Assembly (NCBI RefSeq): GCF_037126465.1
Contig: NC_088202.1
Span: 118,682,123 to 118,746,122 of the forward strand
From: Ornithodoros turicata
Taxonomy: Eukaryota; Arthropoda; Arachnida; Ixodida; Argasidae
Length of the DNA stretch: 64,000 nucleotides
Reading direction: 5' to 3'
Positions 22,650 through 33,530 of this stretch are shown in pieces. Under the pieces are notes generated by a model. The model was not told the origin of the DNA, did no database searches, and saw only the letters and a list, made by a program, of their open reading frames with translations. A program made the translations under genes and the position numbers. Each line of letters opens with the position of its first letter. Position 1 is the first letter of the stretch.

Positions 22650-25375
22650 TATTTCAGTTGGTTTGGTACAGATTTTGAAGGGACCTACTAGACAACTAAG
22701 TTGAGATTTACACCTAATCTTCGTGATCCATAATGCGAGGTTATGGACGGGATTGCTGATGGCTGTGTCCGCCTGTATAAATGTTAGTATTCCTACTGTC
22801 TCTGCGGCAGTTTTAGATTTTGAGAGAGCCGACACAACTTCAATTTTAGATTGAGTTTTTATCTTGACGCCTCTCTATTTTAGCTGGTATTTCTGATGAT
22901 AATTCATTGCATACAGAACTTCAAAGAAAATGTACAGCTCTGTGCAACGTTAACTGTTACGCGACGACGGTGTGCGGAGCAGTTGGGGAGCAATCTTATC
23001 TGTGCTAGGTAGAACTATAGGGAGAGAGCGTTGTTGACTATCTCACTACCTCATGCTTTGTTTGGGGTGTTTGTCGAGGCGGAGACGCTCCGCTCCGAAT
23101 GCTCTGATGAGGGTTACCATGAGGAGGAGGACGAGGCTTCTCGACAAACACCCGTCGAAACACGAACCCGTCAAAGTCGAGCGTACTTTAAAATTGTCGT
23201 CTGTCAGTACTAAGCTCTCAGCATATGAAACTCTTAAATGCTGAGTGTACACCATTGTGCATCCAAATTTAGGGAACGCTTCATTTGTCTGGAACACTCC
23301 TTTCGACAGAAATGTTGGAATACTACAATCAATTAAAACCTCAGCAGTTACATTTATTATTACTTACGTTTCTTTCTTCTTCCGTTTGACTTCCCTCGGT
23401 ATGAAGCGCGCCCTTGAAAGGCTGAACTGCTTGTATCTAATACACCACGCAGAAATCATATTTCACTTAGCTGCGTCCTTTAAATATTGTATATTTTAAA
23501 TGTATGCTTTCTTTCCACGCACGATTATTGTATGAAACAATGCACCTGGCTCTTCACCCTAAAAAAGGGGTAGAACAGGTAGTAATTGCACCGTCTACTC
23601 CCCTAGATTCCAATTACTCCTCATTTTAATTCCCTATCCCCAGAATTTACTCCCCAAGACTGCATATAGTCACTGAACTTCTCCAATGGTCTCCCGAATG
23701 CAACAGTCTACGTAAATATGTGATGTTTGTGAATTTGAGGAAATAAGGCCATATAATTTTACTAACTTAGCAATTTCCACCCACACAGAGGGAGAAATAG
23801 CAGTTGTTTGTTGCAAAATTGTGCTCTTTGCATGTCGCAAGATCATGCATGTATGGATCATGCAAGACATGCATATCACTCAACATATTAAGGTTGACGG
23901 TTGAATTCGAAGTATTTTAATTCATGCATAAGAATTATGTACCTGGGACTGTTAGAACACAGCGTGAAATGCACTTCCCACTCTGACATTCATTTAGACA
24001 CATGCATTTACTCTCTCAAGGGACAAATTTTTGTGGCAATGCATTTAGTCCCCGAATGGAGTAAAATTACTCCTTTTTACAGTGTACCATGGAATTTCTT
24101 TTAAATGATTTCTTACACAGTGTATGCCTGGCGTAGCCTTACAGAGATACAGGGTGGTCCACCAACCATGATAGAAATTCGTAGTAAGAAACGTAGGCCC
24201 CGGAGAGACATGTGGTCAAGGGATTTTTTCTCTCAATTACTTTTGCCACATATTGGTAACATTTTCATTTCATTTCAATTGACGGGAAGTTAATTTCTTG
24301 AATTGAACTCCGAAATTTCCCAAGGCAATCTAACGTTTCCTTTGCGGAAATGGGTTCCCAGTGGTCGTTTTACTCAGTATAGCACATCGTCCCACTCGTA
24401 ATGCAATGGCAAATGCCGAAATAAATTCGCAGAAAATCCGTGGAAATGAGCCCTTGGCTCCGCCTCTTTTTTGACGGCTCGTAGTTAGAGCGCAAAGCTG
24501 CGAAGAAAGGAGGTTACACTGACACAGCCACACGAGGGGGGAAAGGGTTACAAGCCTTACCCACGGAACAAACACGCGCGGTGAGTGCGGGAATCAGAGC
24601 TATCTTATCAAAAATGAGGTCACCCGATGGCTTGTAACCCTTTCCCCAAGTAGCTATGCATGGCGTATTACAGAGAAAGCACAGTATTCTGTACCTGTCT
24701 GCTGCAGTCCCAGTTGAAATCACACCTATATGGCTTTATGAGCCAGTCCATGCTGCACAGCGGCGCACTATCGCTATGATTTGATGTGCCATGCGCCTCA
24801 CCTCATTTTGAGTGTGTGTGCCTGTTTAAGAATAGTGGAACACAAAAAAATAAAGAAAACAAATGATGAAACGAAGCGGTCTTCTTGCATGACACATACA
24901 CTGACACGCACACGTAATAATGGAATGACGATGGAATGAGAAGTTTACGGAATGTGTGAACGTTTCCAAGTGCACTGGAAAATGAGTCAACACGAAGTAA
25001 TCTTGTTTTTCCGTACTGTTTTTGCACAGGCATCAATTATTAATATGAGGAGGTTCAAGAGTTTGAAAAAAATTAGCCCACTTCGCATATGTAACCATAA
25101 AGGTCAGAATGGAAAAACAACAAGCGCCTGCGACAGATTTGTATCTGTTCCCGCGGACAGCTTCTGCTTTTAACAATGCATTTTGGAACAATGTACAGGG
25201 TGACCTCTTCTATTCCATACATATTTTTATATTAATAACTAATACTAATCGTTTGTTTTTCTTTCTTCTTTTGCCTTGAACCACCAGCAAAACTGTCTAC
25301 ACAGTGAGATACAGTTGTACAAAGAAGTCAGGGTTGGACTTATCGCCACTCTGGAGTATCGTTGTTCGAAGTCAC
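22650..25375. other. No gene recognised; two fold-back structures
   Basis: A 14-bp perfect inverted repeat, GGGTGTTTGTCGAG at 23065-23078 against 23140-23153, encloses CTGATGA (23104) and is followed by CGAAAC (23156). A 19-bp perfect inverted repeat lies at 24538-24556 and 24629-24647. Otherwise no domain was recognised. Confidence 0.5.
24538..24647. repeat. Small fold-back element, 19-bp perfect inverted repeats
   Basis: GGGGAAAGGGTTACAAGCC at 24538-24556 is exactly complementary to 24629-24647, with a 72-bp spacer. It is the size of a very short MITE. No convincing target-site duplication was seen. Confidence 0.65.
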
Positions 25376-25379
25376 CTCT

Positions 25380-26668
25380 GTGTAGTTTCACTCACTTCGT
25401 GCGGACGGAAAAAATGACCGCCACAAACGACAGCATAAATCTTGATTTTGTTAGAGGATGCCTTTTCATCTGGATCGGGTGCACGCAGGCTCAAGAACTA
25501 ACAGCATCAGTCGGCCTCCCATTCCTTTCGCATAAGCTCTACCAGAAATGTGAGAACAAAGTTGGGGGAAACCTTCAATCACCGACATTAGACTCCATGA
25601 AGAGAGCCGCGGCCGAAGAGGTTGAGCTTGCCAAACAACCGAAGGAGTGTTGCGATCCCGACGGCTTTTGGAACATCCCAGTCATTGTAGATGGAGGATT
25701 GAGCAAGCGATCTTTTGGCCATGGGTACAATGCGAATAGCGGGGTGGCTGTCATTGTCGGTCGTTACACGCGCAAGATTCTCTACATCGGAGTACGCAAC
25801 AAGTTCTGCAAAACTTGTCGACGCGCTGAGTCGGAGCATAAGGAGCCTCTACCCAGGGGCGGGTCTAGGATTTTTCCGAGGGGGGGAGGGGGGCTCCCAT
25901 ATCGAAAACACCAAAATTCGCAAGCACTGTTGGAGACAAGGACTATAGAGGACAGTCTCAAAGAACAGATCTGGACAGGACATTTTTTATTGCGAAAGTC
26001 AAAGACTTTGTGCGTGGCATACAGATGACCAGCCAGCAAGCTGCCAGTCTGCAGAAGTCTACACTAGAACAGAACAAGTCTGACCTATGGCACTCACAAA
26101 GAAAGATGAGGATACCATCAACCTCAATACATAGTATATGTCGCTCACATAGAAAAACATTCAAGCACTCTTCTTTAGTGAAGGCCACAATGTATCCCAA
26201 GTCGTTCCGCAGCAAAGATTGTCAGTACGGCATCGACCACGAGGAAGACACAGCATCAGCATTCCAAGCGAGATATCCGAACGTTGAAGTGAAAAAATGT
26301 GCCCTTTTCATCGACCCTGATATACCCTCCGTATGCACCACTCCTGACCGCCTTATCGACAACGACGGAATCCTCGAAATAAAATGCCCTGCAACAGCAC
26401 AGAATTACATGACCATCGCAGAAACCATTCCATCGGCGTAAAAATATCGAAAGACGGCAGCTTATGTCTTCCAGAATCACACAAGTACTTCTATCAAATA
26501 CAAGCTCAGCTAAACATTGCGAAGAAGAACTACTGCAAACTCGCAGTGTGGTCACCGACGGACCTGCAAGTTGTAACCATCAAGAGGAACCTTGCGTTCT
26601 GGCAAGAAATATTGCCTGACATTAAGAACTTTTATGTAAGATATATGAGTCCTGAGTTAGTTAGCTAA
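25380..26668 (+). pseudogene. YqaJ-domain (PD-(D/E)XK nuclease-like) protein, broken by a repeat insertion
   Basis: The first part, in frame through 25276-25850, includes PVIVDGGLSKRSFGHGYNAN, SGVAVIVGRYTRKILYIGVR, NKFCKTCRRAESEH. This is a segment I associate with arthropod proteins of transposon origin that carry a C-terminal YqaJ recombinase/nuclease domain. The second part resumes near 26020 (GIQMTSQQAASLQ) and holds the nuclease core: YGIDHEEDTASAF, then VCTTPDRLIDNDGILEIKCP with Asp and E-x-K, and KYFYQIQAQLNIA with the Q-rich motif. Between them, from about 25852, a repeat starting caggggcgggtctaggattt has replaced the centre. A one-base frameshift lies near 26430. It is a pseudogene, though the family assignment of the nuclease part is fairly firm. 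Confidence 0.7.
25852..26000 (+). mobile_element. hAT-type MITE end inserted in the YqaJ pseudogene
   Basis: CAGGGGCGGGTCTAGGATTT at 25855 with the following G-rich stretch matches the terminal sequence of the element at 55130-55284. The right-hand terminus is not recognised, so the copy is truncated or diverged. Confidence 0.45.
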
Positions 26669-26805
26669 GACACATGGAACTACGGGAGAAAGCAGTGGAT
26701 ATAAACGAACTGGACGAACTTTTTTAAATTCTGTGGCAACTTCACCATCCTGGCAAGCTGCATAAGAATGCTATTCGCGTGCAGTGAGTGTAGATATCGT
26801 GTGTG

Positions 26806-26962
26806 TATACAGTCAGACATATGTCGGCACAGTTCCCCTAGAAGTCGGCCCAGGACGCACATTTCCCAGGGCGTCAGTCGTGACGTTGCCCACATACGTG
26901 AGGCCGACAACGGCAAGCCCTTTCATCATCATCACCACCACCACCACCGTTTATACAGTCAG
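26806..26962 (+). mobile_element. 5'-truncated SINE with 11-bp target-site duplication
   Basis: Bases 26817-26951 match the 3' half of the SINE at 47588-47841 (tgtcggcacagttcccctag, cggcccaggacgcacatttc) and end in cat/cac repeats. TATACAGTCAG at 26806-26816 is repeated at 26952-26962 as the target-site duplication. The tRNA head is absent. Confidence 0.85.
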
Positions 26963-29855
26963 TCCAGACTTGTACGTATTTGGAGTAGTGTATTTAAAAT
27001 GCTGTTTTTTAAATACAATTAGCGGTATTTCGGCACTTTACTTTATACGTTTTGTTTTGTGTATTTGTACGCTATTTAAAATGCACTTTATGGTATTTTC
27101 TCTTCAATACCCTAATTCCATATTTTGGATCTCCCTCTCAAACTTTCTGTGTCTCGTCTTTCCATTATCTTGCTTGTTCAGTTGAAACTTCCTGAGTCCC
27201 TAGGGCTTGACCCGGATAGTGACTCTAGACCCCGACATTGGCCCTTCTTGGAAGTCTCCATTTAGAGATCTTGAATGTTGTGCAAATCACACCATGGGGA
27301 TAGGGTGACGGCACGAATATTCCCATGACTTGCCTGCGTCTGTTATTTCACGTATCATAATCGCACAATTCAACATAAGTTCACGGCCGAAAATATGATG
27401 TGCTGCACCATCGGTGCAAGCACGCGAGTAACTGTGGATGAAGCCGTGGGGTTGGTCTCACACAAATCCTGTAGCTGAACCTGGAAAAACTCAACGGACA
27501 TTCATAACGAGCAAGACGCAAGCAATATCAACCGTCGTCTCATATGCTTTAATAACAGTAGCTGGATATTTTGTACCTCTTGTACTTACGGTCACCTGCA
27601 TGCATGTTACTTATGGTCACCTGTGTGTCCTTGCTGCAACTAAGCAGAGCTGAATAACACTTGTCTATGCAGATGAGCAGTCCAGTTGATTGACTTTTAT
27701 TTTGTCCTCTTGACAACTGGTACACACACCCACACTTAGGGATGACTCAGAGTACATAGAAATGACAATAAGGAACGAAGAGAAACAGATGCACGATAAA
27801 ATTTCATAAACAGATGGTCTGATTTATGACGGACAGAACCTGTTGTTGCATATGGGGGGGGGGGAGGACAGCCGCACACGGCGTTCAAAAAGACCTCTTC
27901 AGTGGAATGGTACACAATTCGTGCGTCTTTCCGACAAACTTGTTCAAAATCAAGACACCTGTTCTCGTTTTCAAGCCACATTTCACGGGGGCTCTGCCCA
28001 TAGCGGCCACCTACTAACATCTTCGACATCTCAACATGCACACCTCTTGTTATCGTGCACTTGTGTTGGTTGCATGACAGCACATTCGTGCATGACAGCA
28101 CATGGTTGCTTGGTCAGCACATTCTTGACCAAGCCAGATTCAGGTATGAATACTGAAAAATATCTGTTCTTCGCTCCATATTTGGGCTGAAGCCTACACT
28201 GGGTCGTGAACCAGTGTAATCAAACAAGTGTACCCCCAAAAACGCACACCTGACACACAGAAAGCACAAGATGCACCTTCTCTTAGACACCTTTTCGTAT
28301 TGTGCACGGAAAGTGATTACGCCAATTTATGTCCTACTGATTGCAGCCGAGGTCGCAGTAACAGACCGTGGGTGAGGAATATCGATGCACGACGCTGACG
28401 CTGCATAGAGCAGGCAAAGTCATGACTTGGATCCTCTTCGTTCGGCAGAAAGTGGGCGGACCTGCTGTTCGGTCTTGGTTATTAATCAGCTTTCACCATG
28501 ATAAGACACGCGTCGTTCTGGCCCGTCGCCGAGGCAGGTTGAAAACGACAACCTCGCGCAATGCTTCTAGCCGTTTGCCTTCCCTCTCGCTCTCGCTCCT
28601 CCCATGTCGATGTATCCCTCTCTCCCAGAGCGGAAGCCCATTGCGGTGGCAGCACAATGCAATCCAGGCTAGCAGAAGAGAAATGTCCACACTTTTGTCC
28701 AGTTCATCTGGAATAATACGAAGGTTAACGCTGCAACTTAGCTTGTACTGTCATCAGAGGACGCAGATGCACGTCCTGACATATTTTTTAGGCGTTTATT
28801 TCGTCGCTGAGAGATCTGAGGAAGTGTTTTCTACTGCTCCCATAGGACTCCATGTATTCGCATTCACAGAAACAAAAAATCGTATGAATTCGCCTGTTTG
28901 CTGTATTCCGATAAAAAATATGTCAGGACGTGCAGAATTTACCCATGTATTACCAGCTCAGCGTACTGCTTCATTACTGGAGTAGTTTTCGAGATGAACT
29001 GGACAAAGCAATACCCATAGAGAATACATTGGGGTGATTCCGCCTTAAAGCCCATCTATCTTGGCAGAAATAGCGACGCTCTTTGCACCATCCGACGCGC
29101 TCAGGGATACGTCGACCTTGAACACGTGACCGCCAACTGCCCTCCTCTATTGTAGAGCGCCCTTACTAGACGGTCGTGTCCGGCGTGTTCCCTGCTTTAC
29201 CGCCGTACCGGGAACGGCATCTCTTTTGTGGAAATCCTTTCGCCACGATTTTTCAGAGCTGCAGTGTAGGTGATACATACCTATGTACGGAAAAACCTCT
29301 CGCTACGCGACCACAAATGGCCTTGCAGAATACGGTACGGAGTGCCCCCAAACGTTGTGAAACAAGCCATGAGCCGGCTGTACCAACGTCATCTACGTAC
29401 AGAAGGCCTGGTCATTGACTATTCTTCGAGTAAGAGTCAGAATTCGTCGAATTCAAGAACCTGGACCCTGCAGAACTAAATATTTAGGCAAGAAGTGCGG
29501 ACTCCTTCCAGAAAATTAGTTTTCGGAAAGATTAGGACAGTTTTGCGATTTATTTCCAAGTCTTTCCATTCAGTACACGGGGATGTTCAATCACAACTCG
29601 CAGACGACGGTGGTTCGTCTTCATGGCCACGACCGCTGAAAGCACGTTCTTGATTGGCTACGGTCGTTGAAAACACAATCCTCATTCGCTGACTCTTAAT
29701 TGTTACGATATGGCGACGAGTAAGCAGGCTTTCTCTACCTACATGGTGTTTGCTGTACCGCGTTGTGCCAAGAGCGTGCTAGTTTATTTTGCTACAAGGC
29801 ATTTCTTCGACTTATTGGTAAATTTTGCGACGTTCAGTGAAGTTCAGCGTGCTAC
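26963..29855. other. No gene recognised; one fold-back at 28769-28933; G11 run near 27855
   Basis: A 22-bp perfect inverted repeat is listed separately. A short tandem of gcatgacagcaca lies near 28072-28105. Several long open frames (for example 28368-28985) show no domain and have no conserved composition. Confidence 0.45.
28769..28933. repeat. Fold-back element, 22-bp perfect inverted repeats
   Basis: The arm gcacgtcctgacatattttt at 28769 and its complement ending at 28933 are 22 bp each and identical, with a spacer of about 121 bp. It has no coding content. It probably is a small non-autonomous DNA element. Confidence 0.7.
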
Positions 29856-29858
29856 TAG

Positions 29859-29960
29859 ATGCCTTGCTGCTGTGGAGTGAGCTGTAACAAACGAAGCAAT
29901 AATGGCAAGAAGCTATTTTGCATTCCATGCGGCAAAGGAAACGAGGCAAGGCTTGGGATA
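29859..29960 (+). pseudogene. THAP-like zinc finger fragment
   Basis: An ATG opens MPCCCGVSCNKRSNNGKKLF followed by CIPCGKGNEAR. The start M-x-x-C-x-x-x-x-C-x-N-R-S and the K-x-L-F-x-I-P-x-G-K-G motif are those of a THAP domain N-terminus. The usual R-x-x-W and C-x-x-H parts are not in frame afterwards. THAP domains are common in P-element-like transposases and domesticated proteins. The sequence around it ends in a repeat into which the Penelope palindrome has inserted. Confidence 0.5.
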
Positions 29961-30188
29961 CTGGTGCGATACTGGTCACGAATTTTTAGCGGACGATCTA
30001 CCGAACGGATTTTTGTTCTGAAAACGGTTTTGGTATCTGGTGACCGAAGAGATCACATGTTCTCATTGGGGCAACTTCGTAGCTTTTATAATTAAAAAGT
30101 TAATTATTGAAAGTTAATTAAGACATTGCCTTAGGAGTCTGTTAATGCCCCCCATAGGGAGTGCCCTTCAGCATATGCTATATTGCAA

Positions 30189-30608
30189 GAGTGACAAAAT
30201 CTGGGCTTGTTGGTATGAGACCATACTGCTGCTGAGCGCTATAAGACGAGGACTTAAGAAGGAACACAACACATGCGCTAACTTCCAACACTTTAATGAA
30301 ATTTGTCGTACCAGCTGCTTAAACGCTTCTGGCCACCTGCCGGTTCTTTCTACTTTTACACGTGTCGAGGTACGTCAGCTCCCTGTCAGATAAAGCAATG
30401 GAAGGAACACTGACACAGGTTTGACCCAAATCCTTGATTGTTTGGGCCTCTATAATCTCTCTAGCTGTTCTGTCTGAATTCCATCCGATGATTACACATT
30501 GGGCTACCACAGGCTCACACCCACACACCCTGCAGTGTTCCGCTAGCCACCCACCCCTGCAGTTCTTGAAGTTTAGCCAATGCTCCCGCAGTCGGTCGTT
30601 CACACAGC
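30189..30608 (-). repeat. Penelope pseudo-LTR, left outer copy
   Basis: It contains the last ~95 codons of the GIY-YIG region and the 3' UTR (attaaagtgttggaagttag on the minus strand). It recurs in the same orientation at 32697-33107, upstream of the left frame. Compared with the right outer copy, it carries 32 extra terminal bases. Confidence 0.85.
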
Positions 30609-32783
30609 GCTCTGTTTGTCCCACGTATGACTTTCCGCACGAAAGTGGAATCCTGTAGACAACGTTCTGCCTGCATTCCACGTACGGATTCCTGTGTTGC
30701 TTTTTGCACCCCTTCGGTTCTCGATCTACGCCGTTGAGCAGCCGACAAAGTTTAATGAGTTTTTCTGGGGCCGAGAACACAACTCGGACGTCGGCACGAC
30801 CAGCCATTTTTTTGAGTTTATGGGATACTTTATGGATATAGGGAATAACTGCGGTTCTTGCTGTTCTATCCTCCAACTCCGGATCCGATTGTCTCCGACT
30901 TGAAGTCTTTCTGAGCAGGGACTCGGCAACCGTCGTGAGCAAGGTCGTTGGATACCCCGACTTTTCTAGCCTGATGGCCTGTTGGTGCATGCTATGACTC
31001 ATAGAATGGGGGCATGATTTGTTGATAGCGTTCCGAAAACACGTATTAATTATGCTCCTCTTCACCAACTTCGAATGGGCTGACGAAAAAGGCAGGAGAG
31101 GTTTGTTACCTCTGGGCGAGTACATCCAACAGGCGTGCTCTTCGGTGAACGTCAGACTTAGATCCAGGAACTTAATGCTGCCATTGGTCATCCTCTCTTG
31201 GGTGGTTTCAAGCGGTCTCAAGGCTTCCTGTATCGATGTCAGGACTGACTCCATCATCTGCTCAGTATCCTGGTGCCTCAGAACGACCAGATAGTCATCG
31301 ACATATCGGAATACGCGAACGACCTCGTTCTGTACTCGACCTGCGATCTCCCTGTCTAGTCTTGCCAACACAATGTCACTAAGTACCGGGGCCTGCAAGA
31401 CCCAATGCATATTCCTTGCTTCTGGATTAGATACTCCCCCTGCCATTTAACATATGTAGAGTTGAGGTACACAGATAACAACTCTAAAAAACCGCACACC
31501 GAGATTCCCGTCGCATTCTGAAAACGAATGTTTCCGAACTTCTCGATTGCCTCCTCAACACAATGGCTTACTAAGTCATGCGGCAATGAATAGTACAGAT
31601 CCTTGATATCTACCGACAAAGCAGAGAACCCATCGCTCGGGTGTGATCTCAAGAATTCAATTACCTTATCAGAACTTCTTATCAGAAAGGGGTCCTCTAC
31701 TTCCAGCATATTCAGCTTTTCTTGTAAAAATAACGCTATTGCTTTCTGCCAAGTTCCTCTCTCTGACACAATAACTCTTAAGGGCACTCCCGGTTTGTGA
31801 GTTTTCCCACTGAAAAACACTTCCAGAGAATCCCTCTCACTTCGGTCGATGGTCTTCACCAGCTTATCTACGTGCAACTGACGACATAGTTCCTTAGCCC
31901 TGGTTTTGACCCTGGCCAGGGAGACGTTCCTCCGACGCTCGAGCACCGCGGAGACTGCACACGTCGCTTTATCGATGAACTTGCCTTTCGGTAGCACGAC
32001 GAAACCACCCTCCTTATCTGCGGGGAGGACGGCGAGTTCATTTTCCTGGAGAAACGCTCTTGCATATTGTATTGGATTCCTGGACATATCTGCGTTGTGG
32101 CGACTCACGATGTCTACTCCTTCCGAGACACATCGATCATGGTCCACCTCGGCTGCCTTCCTGGCCACCTGGTGAACTATCGACAGCATCTCCGGTCCTG
32201 AGCATCTTGGTTCCGCAGCGAACTTGGGACCCAGGGACAACACCTTTGCAATGCCGGGCGGCAATTGTATCGGTTCCGGGGTATGAACGGCTTGTGATTG
32301 TGTCTTTCGAGGCTTATCACACAGGCGAAGTAGCTGCCTTATTTGGACGCTCCACATTGCCTCCGTAGCTGTTTTTGCGAGACGCCGAAATTCCACTAGC
32401 CTTTTTGCGGCTACATTCTGTGTCCACAACTCGGAAACTTGAACCGCCAAAATGTTCCTGTACATCCACGATTGCCTATGCATCTCAGATCTAACGATCT
32501 TGCACAGTCGGATGCCATGTCCAATAGATGGTGAAATCCCTCCAAACAATGAGTTAACATCCTGTGGCACTATTCCATTCCGTATGCAAAATGAAAAGGT
32601 CCGAGCACGACACGTAGCCGAGGCCAGTAGCGCCACTGTAGCCGAAGGATCACGAAAACCACACTTAAAAGGGCCCGTTGTACTAGAAATATACTGGAAG
32701 AGTGACGAAATCTGGGCTTGTTGGTATGAGACCATACTGCTGCTGAGCGCTATAAGACGAGGACTTAAGAAGGAACACAACAC
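30319..32783 (-). pseudogene. Penelope-like reverse transcriptase/GIY-YIG endonuclease, left copy, frameshifted
   Basis: This copy mirrors the intact right-hand frame. It is split into 32783-31356 (N-terminal part to the motif QGICIGSC) and 31446-30319 (from PVLSDIVLARLD to the C-terminus). Compared with the right copy, about one base is missing near 31394 within the codons just after QGICIGS, which shifts the frame inside the reverse transcriptase. Motifs A (VDIKDLYYSLP) and C (YVDDYLVV) and the GIY-YIG segment (VVYRIPLSCGKSYVGQT) are all present but in two frames. A few substitutions (K/R and similar) separate the copies. It should be inactive unless the shift is a sequencing artefact. Confidence 0.88.
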
Positions 32784-33107
32784 ATGCGCTAACTTCCAAC
32801 ACTTTAATGAAATTTGTCGTACCAGCTGCTTAAACGCTTCTGGCCACCTGCCGGTTCTTTCTACTTTTACACGTGTCGAGGTACGTCAGCTCCCTGTCAG
32901 ATAAAGCAATGGAAGGAACACTGACACAGGTTTGACCCAAATCCTTGATTGTTTGGGCCTCTATAATCTCTCTAGCTGTTCTGTCTGAATTCATTCCGAT
33001 GATTACACATTGGGCTACCACAGGCTCACACCCACACACCCTGCAGTGTTCCGCTAGCCACCCACCCCTGCAGTTCTTGAAGTTTAGCCAACGCTCCCGC
33101 AGTCGGC
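32697..33107 (-). repeat. Penelope pseudo-LTR, left inner copy
   Basis: Same orientation as 30189-30608 and nearly identical. It ends at the palindrome centre in the words cgctcccgcagtcgg. It supplies the 5' flank of the left coding frame. Confidence 0.85.
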
Positions 33108-33530
33108 GCTGTGTGAACGACCGACTGCGGGAGCATTGGCTAAACTTCAAGAACTGCAGGGGTGGGTGGCTAGCGGAACACTGCAGGGTGTGTGGGTGTG
33201 AGCCTGTGGTAGCCCAATGTGTAATCATCGGAAGGAATTCAGACAGAACAGCTAGAGAGATTATAGAGGCCCAAACAATCAAGGATTTGGGTCAAACCTG
33301 TGTCAGTGTTCCTTCCATTGCTTTATCTGACAGGGAGCTGACATACCTCGACACGTGTAAAAGTAGAAAGAACCGGCAGGTGGCCAGAAGCGTTTAAGCA
33401 GCTGGTACGACAAATTTCATTAAAGTGTTGGAAGTTAGCGCATGTGTTGTGTTCCTTCTTAAGTCCTCGTCCTATAGCGCTCAGCAGCAGTATGGTCTCA
33501 TACCAACAAGCCCAGATTTCGTCACTCTTC
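33108..33530 (+). repeat. Penelope pseudo-LTR, right inner copy
   Basis: It starts at cgctgtgtgaacgaccgact, matching 35619 onward. It carries the C-terminal codons up to a stop at about 33397, then the 3' UTR with an ATTAAA hexamer near 33419. The coding frame of the right element opens within this repeat. Confidence 0.85.

Noticed and set aside
28368..28985. 205-codon open frame on the plus strand
   Set aside because: No domain or signal, low-complexity serine/arginine stretches, and it spans the fold-back repeat at 28769-28933.
32452..33397. 150-codon open frames on both strands around the palindrome centre
   Set aside because: They arise from the inverted Penelope terminal repeats and antisense reading of the element, not from separate genes.
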